From the NCBI RefSeq assembly GCF_013433315.1, contig NZ_WXVV01000013.1, positions 1 to 64,000 of the forward strand: a DNA stretch of 64,000 nucleotides. Direction: 5' to 3'. The stretch is from Pseudomonas crudilactis. GTDB taxonomy: Bacteria > Pseudomonadota > Gammaproteobacteria > Pseudomonadales > Pseudomonadaceae. Every line of letters starts with the position of its first letter. The first letter of the stretch is position 1. This document shows positions 51,632-60,308 of this stretch, piece after piece. Made by a program: the position numbers and the translations under genes. The notes beneath the pieces were generated by a model. The model saw nothing but the letters and a program-made list of their open reading frames with translations. It did not search any database and was not told the origin of the DNA.

Positions 51632-52543
51632 ATGCGTCTACGTCACATCGAGATTTTCCAGGCCATCCGCCAGACCGGCTCGGTCAGCGGCGCCGCGCAG
51701 CTGCTGCACGTTTCGCAACCGGCGGTGAGCAAAGTGTTGCAGCACGCCGAACAGCAACTGGGGTTTCCGTTATTCCTGCGCGTGCGTGGCAAGTTGCAGG
51801 CGACCCCGGAAGCGCTGGAGCTGGAGCGTGAGGTCGACAAGGTCACGGAAAGCCTGCAAGGCGTGCGACGTCTGGCGCAGAGCCTGCGTCGCGAGCCGGG
51901 GCACAGTTTGCGCATCGGTGCGACACCGGCGCTGGCCTTGTCGTTGTTGCCGCCGGCGATTCATCAGTGGACGACGCGTTACCCGGACATCGCCTGTGAA
52001 CTGTCCAGCGCCCACAGCCGTGAGCTGATGCAGAACTTGTTGATGCGCGAGGTGGATGTCGCGCTGACGTTGCAGTTGCCCGATCACCCGGCCCTGAAAG
52101 CGCAGGCACTGGCATCAGGGGTGTTGGTGGCGTTGGCGCCGAAAGATTTCTGGCCGGTTGAAGAAGCGGGAAAACCATTGCCATTGATGGCGCTGGCGGG
52201 AGCGTCGTTGATTGGGTTGTCGAGTGCCGATCCGTTGGCGGCGCGGCTCGACAGTTATCTGGAAGCGGTCGAGCCGCCACCGCTGGTGCGGATCGCCGTG
52301 CAGACGTATTCACTGGCGCGAGCGATGGTGGAATCGGGTGCGGGGGTGGCGGTGATTGATCCGTTTACTGCACTCGGCGCGTCTACGGCGACCACCACGA
52401 TTCGCCCGTTGGCCCCGCCTTTGCCGATCACGCTGTACGCCGTGACCCGCGCCAGCGAACCGCCGCCGCATACCCTGAATGGTCTGCTGAAAATCTTCAG
52501 TGATCGTGCACAGAAGCAACTGGAAGAACTGGTTCCCCTGTAG
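51632..52543 (+). CDS. LysR-family regulator of the DadA-like gene
   Basis: This 303-residue protein has the LysR winged helix at residues 1-60 (MRLRHIEIFQAIRQTGSVSGAAQLLHVSQPAVSKVLQHAEQQLG) and an effector-binding domain. It is divergently arranged with the DadA-like dehydrogenase and probably controls it, with the dyad at 51606-51624 as operator. I start at ATG 51632; a longer start at 51587 would put the dyad inside the gene. Its TAG stop codon lies inside the first base pairs of a downstream REP unit. Confidence 0.9.
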   Translation: MRLRHIEIFQAIRQTGSVSGAAQLLHVSQPAVSKVLQHAEQQLGFPLFLRVRGKLQATPEALELEREVDKVTESLQGVRRLAQSLRREPGHSLRIGATPALALSLLPPAIHQWTTRYPDIACELSSAHSRELMQNLLMREVDVALTLQLPDHPALKAQALASGVLVALAPKDFWPVEEAGKPLPLMALAGASLIGLSSADPLAARLDSYLEAVEPPPLVRIAVQTYSLARAMVESGAGVAVIDPFTALGASTATTTIRPLAPPLPITLYAVTRASEPPPHTLNGLLKIFSDRAQKQLEELVPL

Positions 52544-52628
52544 GAGTGAGCCTGCTCGCGATAGCGGTGCATCAGCCATATACGCTGTCGACTGACAGGA
52601 CGCCATCGCGAGCAGGCTCACTCCCACA
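52539..52628. repeat. REP pair overlapping the LysR stop codon
   Basis: CTGTAGGAGTGAGCCTGCTC and its inverse. The TAG of this unit (52541-52543) is the stop codon of the LysR gene. Confidence 0.85.
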
Positions 52629-52645
52629 GCGGGATGGTGGTGTCT

Positions 52646-53263
52646 CTAGAGGACATAAAACAGAATCGCCACAAAGTGCAGCAAACTCCCGGCGATCACG
52701 AACAGATGCCAGATCCCGTGCGCATGTCGCAACCGGTGATCGAGGGCAAAAAAGATAATCCCCACCGTGTACAAAATCCCGCCCGACGCCAGCCAGGCAA
52801 ACCCTGTAGTGCCCAGCGCCGCAATCAAAGGCTTGACCGCCACCAACACAATCCAGCCCATCACCGCGTAAATCACGATCGACAGAATCCGCGCTTCCGA
52901 ACGCGGTTTGATCTCTTGCAGGATGCCGATCAGCGCCAGCCCCCAGACAATCCCGAACAACGTCCAGCCCCACGGACCGCGCAGGGTCACCAGGCAGAAC
53001 GGCGTGTAACTGCCGGCAATCAACAGGTAGATCGAAAAGTGATCGACCTTCTTCATGATCGCTTTCTTGCGCCCGCGCACGCTGTGGTACACGGTCGAAG
53101 CGCTGTAGAGCACCAGCAAGGTAAATGCGTAAATCGCCACACTGACAATCTTCCACGGGCTGCCGTCGAGGCAGGCGATCACCAACATCCACACGCCACC
53201 AATAAATGCCGCCACCGCCCCGACCAGATGGGTCCAGGCGTTCAATCGTTCTCCGTGATACAT
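52646..53263 (-). CDS. trhA: TrhA/hemolysin III family membrane protein
   Basis: This 205-residue protein has seven hydrophobic segments of the PAQR type. The conserved MYHGERLNAWTHLVGAVAAF start, the STVYHSVRG histidine and HFSIYLLIAGSYTPF segment, and the final HAHGIWHLFVIAGSLLHF histidines match metal-binding PAQR proteins. TrhA is linked to membrane lipid homeostasis; it is not a hemolysin in most bacteria. It converges on the LysR gene, separated by a REP pair. Confidence 0.9.
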   Translation of the reverse strand: MYHGERLNAWTHLVGAVAAFIGGVWMLVIACLDGSPWKIVSVAIYAFTLLVLYSASTVYHSVRGRKKAIMKKVDHFSIYLLIAGSYTPFCLVTLRGPWGWTLFGIVWGLALIGILQEIKPRSEARILSIVIYAVMGWIVLVAVKPLIAALGTTGFAWLASGGILYTVGIIFFALDHRLRHAHGIWHLFVIAGSLLHFVAILFYVL

Positions 53264-53404
53264 GTATTGCTCACCTCACATTCGTTACCGCAGCGCGCAA
53301 GGCTCGGGCCTTCAGCGTAAAAGCGCAATGTTTCTGTTCAACATCAGCCTGCGCGCGTCGTGGTAATTGGGCACAATCGGCCGATACCAAAAAGAGTCCG
53401 CGCC

Positions 53405-54325
53405 ATGCTGATCGACGAAGAATTGACCCTGAAAAAACTCGAGGTGTTCCTCGCTTTCATGCGCACCGGCAACCTCGCCCGTGCCGCTGCCGAGTTGCAG
53501 ACCAGCAACGTCAGCGTGCACCGCGCCATTCATTCGCTGGAAAGTGCCCTGCGCTGCCCACTGTTCAAACATGAAGGCCGAAACCTGACGCCGCTGGAAA
53601 GTGCCTATGTATTGGAGGAGCGCGCGCAGAAGCTGATCAACGACGTTGTCGAAAGCGTACGCCTGACCCGCGAAGCCGCCGGGTTCTCTGCCGAACGCTT
53701 CAAACTCGGCTCGCTGTACTCACTGACCGTGAAAACCGTGCCGCAACTGATCATGGGCCTGAAGATTCGCCGCAGTGAACTCAACATCGATCTGATCCTC
53801 GGCTCGAACATCGACCTGCTCTACAAGCTGAAAAACATGGAAGTCGACGCGATTCTGGTATCGCTGGACGACAGCGTCAACGACCCGGATTGCGAGCAGA
53901 TCGCGCTGTTTTCCGACGATATCTTCCTCGCCACCCCGGCGGACTCAAAGTTCGCGCAACGCAGTGAAGTGGATCTGGCCGAGGTGCGCGATGAAACGTT
54001 TATCACGCTGACCCAGGGCTTTGCCACGCATCAGGACGGTAACCGGGTATTCAAGCAGGCGGGGTTCGAGCCGAAGGTGGCGATGCAGGTGAATGACATC
54101 TTCACGCTGCTGAGCATGGTCAGCTCGGGGGTGGGTTATGCGTTGCTGCCTGGAAGGATTGCGGCGGTGTATGAGAATCGGGTGAAGTTGATTCCGTTGC
54201 AGGAGAAATACCGGTTGCAGCAGCACATTGGTGTGGTGTTCTTGAAGGCCAAGGAAAGGGACCCGAATTTGCTGGCGCTGTTGGCGGAGTGTCGGATGTA
54301 TGCGAATCGGCAGGTTGGGGTTTAG
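53405..54325 (+). CDS. mdcR: LysR-family regulator MdcR
   Basis: This 306-residue LysR protein begins MLIDEELTLKKLEVFLAFMRTGNLARAAAELQTSNVSVHRAIHSLE, a winged helix typical of MdcR, the regulator of malonate use. It lies after madM and convergent to the mdc-mad operon, the Pseudomonas arrangement. A probable binding site is 8 kb away, upstream of mdcA. I start at ATG 53405; a longer frame from 53360 has no site. Malonate or malonyl-CoA as effector is inferred from family. Confidence 0.87.
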   Translation: MLIDEELTLKKLEVFLAFMRTGNLARAAAELQTSNVSVHRAIHSLESALRCPLFKHEGRNLTPLESAYVLEERAQKLINDVVESVRLTREAAGFSAERFKLGSLYSLTVKTVPQLIMGLKIRRSELNIDLILGSNIDLLYKLKNMEVDAILVSLDDSVNDPDCEQIALFSDDIFLATPADSKFAQRSEVDLAEVRDETFITLTQGFATHQDGNRVFKQAGFEPKVAMQVNDIFTLLSMVSSGVGYALLPGRIAAVYENRVKLIPLQEKYRLQQHIGVVFLKAKERDPNLLALLAECRMYANRQVGV

Positions 54326-54345
54326 ATCAAGATCAAAATCAAGAG

Positions 54346-54737
54346 CTACCCCCTCACCCCAGCCCTCTCCCCCAAGGGGTAGAGGGGAAAGGGAGCAGAT
54401 CTTCATGGGTTTCAAGACCTGAGTTCGACTCAGGACTTTCAAGTCGGCGTACCTCCAACATCCAACGCGGTCAGTCCCCTCTCCCCCAAGGGTTAGAGGG
54501 GGAAAGGGAGCAGACTTCATGGGTTTCAAGACCTGAGTTCGACTCAGGACTTTCAGGTCGACGTACCTCCAACATCCAGCTCGGTCAGTCCCCTCTCCCC
54601 CAAGGGTTAGAGGGGTAAAGGGAGCAGATCTTCATGGGTTTCAAGACCTGAGTTCGACGCAGGAATTTCAGGTCGATGTATAGCGCCAAAACAACTCGGT
54701 CAGTCCCCTCTCCCTCCGGGAGAGGGCTAGGGTGAGG
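54346..54737. repeat. Tandem repeat of about 115 bp, three copies
   Basis: The unit includes CCCCTCTCCCCCAAGGGTTA, TTCATGGGTTTCAAGACCTG, and AGTTCGACTCAGGACTTTCA. The segment ATGGGTTTCAAGACC occurs at 54405, 54519 and 54634 (periods 114 and 115), and both edges carry the dispersed CCCTCTCCC hairpin repeat. It fills the gap between mdcR and madM. Confidence 0.85.
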
Positions 54738-54751
54738 GCAGCCTTTAGCGA

Positions 54752-55516
54752 TTACCCCACCAACCCGCGCATCGCCAAGAACAACAGCGAAGGCCCAAGC
54801 AAACACCCGAGCGCGGTATAAAACGCCGCCGTCAGACACCCATAAGGCACCAGTTTCGGATCCGTCGCCGCCAACCCGCCGGCCACACCGCTGGACGTGC
54901 CCATCAGCCCGCCAAAAATCACCGCACTGCGCGGGTTGTTCAAACCGATCATTGGCGCTACGAACGGCGTCATCACCATCACCAGAATCGCCTTGATCAG
55001 CCCCGCCGCAATCGACAGCGCCATCACCTCGGAACTCGCGCCAATCGCCGCGCCGGTCACCGGGCCGACGATGTAAGTTACCGCGCCCGCGCCAATCGTG
55101 GTCAGGCTCACCGCGTCGGTATAACCGAACGCCATCGCCACACCGACCCCGGCGACAAACGACGTGCCGACCCCCACAAACAGCGCCAGCACTCCGACGA
55201 ACCCGGCACGCTTGAGTTCATCGACACTCACGCCAAACGCCGTGGCGACAATCGCGAAATCGCGCAGCATCGCCCCACCGAGCAAGCCGATGCCCGACAA
55301 CAACGGAATATCCACCACGCCCTTCTGCCCACCGGTCAGCGCACCGCCGACATACGACAGCACCAGCCCGAGCAAAATGGCGATGGCCGAGCCGTGCAGG
55401 CGGCCCTTGGTAAAGGTGTTGGACATCCAGTAGGACACCCACATGGTCAGGCCGACAATCAGGAAACCGCTGATCAAACCGTAACCGGTGATCACTTTCA
55501 TCATTGATTCGTACAT
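54752..55516 (-). CDS. madM: Malonate transporter subunit MadM
   Basis: This 254-residue protein has about eight hydrophobic segments and matches MadM, which forms a malonate:sodium symporter with MadL. Conserved stretches include GGALTGGQKGVVDIPLLSGIG and GGLMGTSSGVAGGLAATDPKLVPYGCL. It is the last gene of the operon, 5 bp after madL. Confidence 0.93.
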   Translation of the reverse strand: MYESMMKVITGYGLISGFLIVGLTMWVSYWMSNTFTKGRLHGSAIAILLGLVLSYVGGALTGGQKGVVDIPLLSGIGLLGGAMLRDFAIVATAFGVSVDELKRAGFVGVLALFVGVGTSFVAGVGVAMAFGYTDAVSLTTIGAGAVTYIVGPVTGAAIGASSEVMALSIAAGLIKAILVMVMTPFVAPMIGLNNPRSAVIFGGLMGTSSGVAGGLAATDPKLVPYGCLTAAFYTALGCLLGPSLLFLAMRGLVG

Positions 55517-55521
55517 GGCGC

Positions 55522-55914
55522 TTACCCCGCAGTCTTGGCTGGAGCGATCGGGGTCTGCTCCTTGTTGCCCATGCGCGTCAGCACGGGCACCAGGGCAAAA
55601 GCGATCACCACGGCAAGTGTGCCGGCGAGAATAGCCATTGGCCCGCCCTTGAGCGCGCCATACACGTTCTGCTGCGCTGCCATCGCCACGACGATCGGAA
55701 TGTAGATAGCGCTCCAGAACTCGACGCCCTGCTCGGTCTTGCCCTTGAGCCAGCCGCTTTTGTTCAGATAACTGCCCAGACCGATCAACAGCAGCATGGC
55801 AATGCCGACGCCGCCGACGTTGGCCGGCACGCCGATCAGCTTGCCGAGCAGTTCACCGACCCAGATACCCACCAACGTACAAAAGGCGAGAAACGCCACA
55901 CCGTAAATAATCAT
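55522..55914 (-). CDS. madL: Malonate transporter subunit MadL
   Basis: This 130-residue protein has four hydrophobic segments and is the small subunit of the MadLM malonate carrier (YGVAFLAFCTLVGIWVGELLGK; NVGGVGIAMLLLIGLG). I start at ATG 55914, with GAGGA 9 nt upstream; a TTG five codons earlier is the alternative. It is 65 bp after mdcH. Confidence 0.9.
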   Translation of the reverse strand: MIIYGVAFLAFCTLVGIWVGELLGKLIGVPANVGGVGIAMLLLIGLGSYLNKSGWLKGKTEQGVEFWSAIYIPIVVAMAAQQNVYGALKGGPMAILAGTLAVVIAFALVPVLTRMGNKEQTPIAPAKTAG

Positions 55915-55979
55915 TGTTGTAGTCCTCAAAGTGCATCGTCGAATGTTGTTTTTGTTGTTCGAAGCTTGAGTCGGCGGTT

Positions 55980-56900
55980 TTAGAGTTGGTGGCCACCCTC
56001 CTCACGCAACAGCGCCTGCAAGGTGTCGAGACGCGCACTGTCGAAGGCAGTGACCGTGCCCTGTTCGAACACCCGGCGCGCCAGCCCGGTCAGCACCGCA
56101 CCGGGCGGCAGTTCGATCTGTAAACGCACGCCGCGCTCGTAGGCGCTTTGTACGGTGCCGCGCCAATCCACCACGCGGCACATGTTGAAGGTGAGGTCGT
56201 CGCGCAGGGCTTCTACTTTGCTCACAGGGCGTGCGCGGCTGCCGCTCAAGTAAGCGATTTTCGCGGTTTTCAGTTCGACCTTGGCGAAGGCTAAGGCGAG
56301 GGTTTGCGCCGGTTTTTCCAGCAACGGGCAGTGCGACGGCACGCTTACCGCCAGACGTTTTGCCAGACCGGCGCCACGACTGCGCGCCAGTTCGGCCACG
56401 GCTTGCATGGCCTTGTCACTGCCGGCGATCACCACCTGATTGTCAGCGTTGATGTTGGCCAGATACACCGGCGAATCCTCGCTGTGCACCTGCGTCACCA
56501 GTGTTTCGACTGTGGATAACTGCAGGCCGATGATCGCGGTCATGCCGTAGCCCTGTGGATAAGCCTGTTGCATCAACTCACCGCGCAGGCTGACCAGATG
56601 CAACGCGTCGCTGAAGCTCAATGCACCCGCAACCACCGCTGCCGGGTAGGCGCCGATGGACAGGCCGGCGACGTAGTCCGCCGTGAGTCCGTCCAGCAAT
56701 AACTGCCGAGAAGCAGCGACGCCAGCGATCAGCAAACAGAGTTGAACCGCCCTTGTCGTGCGCAACGCGTCGCTGGAATCCAAGAGCAAGACATCTTCGC
56801 CAAGCACATCGCTGGCCTCGACCAAGGTCTCGCGGGGCAAGCGCTGAAGCATGCCCGCTTGCTGCGCGCCCTGGCCGGGGAACACCAGCAGACTGCTCAC
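55980..56900 (-). CDS. mdcH: Malonate decarboxylase epsilon subunit (acyltransferase)
   Basis: This 306-residue protein matches MdcH, a FabD-like malonyl-CoA:ACP transacylase that loads malonyl onto the MdcC carrier. The signature SLLVFPGQGAQQAGML and the active-site serine GLSIGAYPAAVVAG are present, with the SVPSHCPLLEKPAQ histidine region. The GTG start at 56900 overlaps the TGA of mdcG by 3 bases (GTGA). A longer frame continues upstream but has no site. Confidence 0.92.
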   Translation of the reverse strand: MSSLLVFPGQGAQQAGMLQRLPRETLVEASDVLGEDVLLLDSSDALRTTRAVQLCLLIAGVAASRQLLLDGLTADYVAGLSIGAYPAAVVAGALSFSDALHLVSLRGELMQQAYPQGYGMTAIIGLQLSTVETLVTQVHSEDSPVYLANINADNQVVIAGSDKAMQAVAELARSRGAGLAKRLAVSVPSHCPLLEKPAQTLALAFAKVELKTAKIAYLSGSRARPVSKVEALRDDLTFNMCRVVDWRGTVQSAYERGVRLQIELPPGAVLTGLARRVFEQGTVTAFDSARLDTLQALLREEGGHQL

Positions 56901-57517
56901 GCTGCCTGCTCCTGCGGGTTCCATGGATCGATCACCAGGCAAGCCTGATGAGCATTCTTCAGCAGCACACGCGCCGAACCGCTGGCCCATTCACGCAATG
57001 CCACAGCACCGAACGGCGTCTGCAATTGCAGGTCGACCCGGCATACAGCCTGATCAAAAAGCTCGACCAGTTTGCGTGCCTGATTACGCGTGATCATCTG
57101 CGGCGTACGCAGAATCAGATCGAGATCGCTGGCCGCGTGCATCGCGGTAAAACCGCTGGCCAATTCAAACCCGACACTGCCGCTGACACCCCAGACCCAA
57201 CCGCAGTCATCGAGCATCGGCCGCAGTTGTTTGAGCGCCTGCATGACTGGCAGATCGCGCTCGCACTCAACATGACAAAGCGCTTCAGGGCTGACCCGAC
57301 AGGCAATCGAATCGACGGCCATAAATGTCGCCAGCCGCTGTTCGCGCTGCACGCCGCGCACGCCGACCGCGACCAAACCGTCAGCACTCAACGCCCGCCG
57401 CACCACCACCGGTTGCCCGGCGGCCAGCGACTCGACTGCCCACAACGGCGCATCCGCCGGCAACTGCGCCGGGCTCATGCCCCAGAGCAAGTCGTGGGCC
57501 AGAGGCGTGTTCACCAC
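56897..57517 (-). CDS. mdcG: Malonate decarboxylase holo-ACP synthase
   Basis: This 206-residue protein is a nucleotidyltransferase that attaches the 2'-phosphoribosyl-dephospho-CoA group to the ACP MdcC. Its core includes GSVGFELASG and SDLDLILRTPQMI with the metal-binding aspartates (SDLD). Start overlaps the end of mdcE by 7 bases. Confidence 0.9.
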   Translation of the reverse strand: MVNTPLAHDLLWGMSPAQLPADAPLWAVESLAAGQPVVVRRALSADGLVAVGVRGVQREQRLATFMAVDSIACRVSPEALCHVECERDLPVMQALKQLRPMLDDCGWVWGVSGSVGFELASGFTAMHAASDLDLILRTPQMITRNQARKLVELFDQAVCRVDLQLQTPFGAVALREWASGSARVLLKNAHQACLVIDPWNPQEQAA

Positions 57518-58296
57518 TGTGCCCTCAGCAATTCGCGAACTTTGCTGGAGGCGGCACGATTCTTCGCGCCGAGACGATTGCTCAGATCAGTGCTGACGAC
57601 ATCGCCGATGGCTTGCTTCAGGCACTCGTTAACTCTCGAAAGATCCTCCGCCGTCGGCTGCTCAATCTGTTGCACCGACAGGGTTTCCCAGAGCAAGCCA
57701 AGACTCGCATAGCTGTCGATGTCATACGCCATCGGCGGCACACTGGCGGCCAGCGCTTCCAGCTCTTCGACACTGCGCAACGTCACCCGCGCCGCCGAAG
57801 CCTTGCCCATGGCATGCACCATCACGCCGGGATCACGCAGCGCGATCAAACGATTGGCTTGATAACCGTGAGCCAAAAACGCCCCGGACATCGCTTTACC
57901 GACCAACAACGCAATCACCGGATGCCCGGCCAACCGCGCGCGGGCGTAACTGTCCGCCGCCCCGGCCAGCGCCTGATGAATGCCGAGTGCTTCTTCGCGC
58001 CGACCATAAGCCTGGCTCGGCACATCGACGATGGCGATGATCGGGCGCTTCTGCGCTTTGTCGCGGTCAGCGCTGATCGCGTCATCCACAGCCTTGGCCA
58101 GACCCCAGCCTTCGAGCAAACCGACTTCGCCATTACGAGCGCGAGGGAAACGATTGTCCGGGTCAGCGACCACCGCGATAAAACGCCCCAGCTCTCCGTC
58201 AGCAACCCTCAACGAGGGCGGCAGTCCTTCAACACTTTTAGCGCCCGCGCTCAAGGCGTTGAACCAGTTCAAACCGCGCAGTGAATAACCGCTCAT
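57511..58296 (-). CDS. mdcE: Malonate decarboxylase gamma subunit
   Basis: This 261-residue crotonase-fold protein, the gamma subunit, forms with MdcD the decarboxylase component that takes CO2 from malonyl-S-ACP (biotin-independent enzyme). It has the family sequence SGYSLRGLNWF and ALIVGKAMSGAF-like VIALLVGKAMSGAFLAHG. It overlaps mdcD's stop by 4 bp and mdcG's start by 7 bp. Confidence 0.9.
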   Translation of the reverse strand: MSGYSLRGLNWFNALSAGAKSVEGLPPSLRVADGELGRFIAVVADPDNRFPRARNGEVGLLEGWGLAKAVDDAISADRDKAQKRPIIAIVDVPSQAYGRREEALGIHQALAGAADSYARARLAGHPVIALLVGKAMSGAFLAHGYQANRLIALRDPGVMVHAMGKASAARVTLRSVEELEALAASVPPMAYDIDSYASLGLLWETLSVQQIEQPTAEDLSRVNECLKQAIGDVVSTDLSNRLGAKNRAASSKVRELLRAQW

Positions 58297-59144
58297 GAGC
58301 GCTCTCCTTGATACAGATCGCGAACCACCGACGGTTCGATTTGCGGGTCAGTGTTCAGGCTGCTCAGGCGTTGCAGAAACCAGTCGGCGCGTTGGCTGCG
58401 CGGTTGTTCCGGCAAACCTTGCTGAAGCAATTCACCGACCTGCTGACGAATCTTCGCCACGTCATCGGCGACATAACGATCCACCAGACCACTGGCGAAA
58501 CGCTGCTCGCCACCGGTCAGGCTCCAGATGAATGGCCGGTCGCGGGAGTCGTATTCCTCGATCCCGGCTTCCTGTTCGATCACCTGCGGGCCGTTCAAAC
58601 CAAGGCGCGCTTCCTGAGTCACCAATAGATAGCTGCACAGCGCAGCGGCAATCGACATACCGCCAAAACAACCAACGCTACCGGCGACCACACCGACCAC
58701 CGGTTGGTACTGCTGCAAATCGACAATCGCCGCATGAATATCAGCAATCGCCGCCAGCCCAAGATTGGCTTCCTGCAAGCGCACGCCACCGGTTTCCAGC
58801 AGCAATACCGCGCGAGTCGGAATACCTTTGCGGTTGTCTTCAGCCGCCAGTTCCAGCGCGCCGGCAATCTTCGCCCCGCCGACTTCGCCAAGACTGCCGC
58901 CCTGAAACGCGCCTTCAATTGCGGCAATGACCACTGGCAAACCGTCGAGGCTGCCCTTGGCAATCACCACGCCGTCATCGGCCTGCGGCACCACGCCCTG
59001 ACGTTCAAGCCACGGCGACATCACCCGTTGAAACGGATCGAGCAACTCACGAAAACTGCCGGCATCGAGCAAGGCTTTCGCCCGTTGCCGCGCGCCGAGT
59101 TCGACGAAGCTGTGTTTGTTGAGCAACGCTGCGCTGTCAGTCAT
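58293..59144 (-). CDS. mdcD: Malonate decarboxylase beta subunit
   Basis: This 283-residue crotonase-fold protein is the beta subunit of the decarboxylase. Characteristic segments: DDGVVIAKGSLDGLPVVIAAIEGAFQGGSLGEVGGAKIAGA and GSVGCFGGMSIAAAL. I start at ATG 59144 (MTDSAALLNKHSFVELG), which overlaps the end of mdcC by 8 bp; a longer frame to 59309 lies inside mdcC and is unlikely. Confidence 0.92.
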   Translation of the reverse strand: MTDSAALLNKHSFVELGARQRAKALLDAGSFRELLDPFQRVMSPWLERQGVVPQADDGVVIAKGSLDGLPVVIAAIEGAFQGGSLGEVGGAKIAGALELAAEDNRKGIPTRAVLLLETGGVRLQEANLGLAAIADIHAAIVDLQQYQPVVGVVAGSVGCFGGMSIAAALCSYLLVTQEARLGLNGPQVIEQEAGIEEYDSRDRPFIWSLTGGEQRFASGLVDRYVADDVAKIRQQVGELLQQGLPEQPRSQRADWFLQRLSSLNTDPQIEPSVVRDLYQGERS

Positions 59145-59436
59145 GGCCGATCTCCTCGAAACCTTGTTCCAGTCGCAAGCGCACCACCCCCGGCGTCGCG
59201 CCGAAGTCGTGGATATCGATGGCCATCGCCGGCGGCGTGGTGCCGTCGAACATCCGCGCAAACAGGTGCTGCCAGCGCAGTTGCGCGCCGTTGACCGAGG
59301 TCTGCACATTGATCGTCAGCTTGCCGGCCAGACCCGGTTCGATCAGCACTTCCAGATCACCCGAGCCAACACAACCGACCAGCGCGCGACCGCGTGGTGG
59401 CTGCCCGGCGGGGAATTCAAACGATAGGGTTTCCAT
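59137..59436 (-). CDS. mdcC: Malonate decarboxylase acyl carrier protein (delta subunit)
   Basis: This 99-residue protein carries the 2'-phosphoribosyl-dephospho-CoA group. The serine of VGSGDLEVLIEP is the probable attachment site. MdcC carries malonate between MdcA and the MdcD/E decarboxylase. The ATG at 59436 overlaps the last base of mdcB, as in tightly packed operons. Confidence 0.92.
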   Translation of the reverse strand: METLSFEFPAGQPPRGRALVGCVGSGDLEVLIEPGLAGKLTINVQTSVNGAQLRWQHLFARMFDGTTPPAMAIDIHDFGATPGVVRLRLEQGFEEIGHD

Positions 59437-60308
59437 CAAAACGCTCCCTGAAGGATGCCGTCGCGCTCGATGCGATCGAGCAGCAGCGTGGCGGCGAGCA
59501 AGTCGGCGGCGCCACCGGGCGAGGCATTCAATGCGATGAGTTGTTGATCCAGTTCGTGCAAGCGACGACGCCCCCTGAGGCTGGCGCTGCCACCGGCATC
59601 GAGCACCGTTTGCGCGCCGGACTGCATGGCGTGCAAGCCCTCTTCACCGGCGCGGTAGAGCACGCAGGTGTCGGCCAGATTGGTCATGATTGCGAGCAAG
59701 GCGTCGAGGCGAGCGTTCTGTTCGCCGCTGGCGTTGGCGCGGCTGCGTTTGAGTTGTGGCAGGCCGCGTTGCAGCACCGAAGGGAAGCCGAGTTGTGCTT
59801 CTTCACGCGCACCACGGGCGCCGTAACGCAGGGCGACTTGGGCGCCGTGGCTCAACGGTTTGGGTGCGTAGCGGTCATCCAGCAACGCCAGACGTGCGGC
59901 GCGCAAGGTGACGGCATTGGCGCTGGAGGATTGCGGTTCCAGTGCAGCGGCCGTCACCAACAATCCCAACGCCCAAATTGCACCACGATGCGTGTTCACG
60001 CCGTTGGTGGTCGTGAGCATCGCTTGCTCGCCTTCACGACCGATGCGGCCAATCGCTTCGCGCAACGTTGAATCGACTTCACCGACTTCAACCGCCGCTT
60101 CAGCCATCTCCTTGAACGCCGGCCACAACGACAATGCCGACGCGTGCATCAAGCCCAGGTGCAGATCGGTATGCGCGCCGTTGCCGCGACGGTCAACCAG
60201 TGCCGGTTTCGGCGACAGATCGGCTTCGTCGATCAGCGCGTCCACCGCCAGATCGGCCAATCGATCGGCCAGGGACAGCGGTTTCGCTTGCAGGTTAAAT
60301 GCGTGCAT
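59436..60308 (-). CDS. mdcB: Triphosphoribosyl-dephospho-CoA synthase
   Basis: This 290-residue protein makes the precursor of the prosthetic group of MdcC. The family sequence is seen in SPKPALVDRRGNGAHTDLHLGLM and TTTNGVNTHRGAIWALGLL, where conserved asparagine, threonine and histidine are part of the active site. I start at ATG 60308, which overlaps the stop of mdcA (TAATG). Confidence 0.92.
   Translation of the reverse strand: MHAFNLQAKPLSLADRLADLAVDALIDEADLSPKPALVDRRGNGAHTDLHLGLMHASALSLWPAFKEMAEAAVEVGEVDSTLREAIGRIGREGEQAMLTTTNGVNTHRGAIWALGLLVTAAALEPQSSSANAVTLRAARLALLDDRYAPKPLSHGAQVALRYGARGAREEAQLGFPSVLQRGLPQLKRSRANASGEQNARLDALLAIMTNLADTCVLYRAGEEGLHAMQSGAQTVLDAGGSASLRGRRRLHELDQQLIALNASPGGAADLLAATLLLDRIERDGILQGAF

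Noticed and set aside
54346..54737. CRISPR array
   Set aside because: Period is 115 bp with three near-identical units and no 30-bp unique spacers. No cas genes are present.
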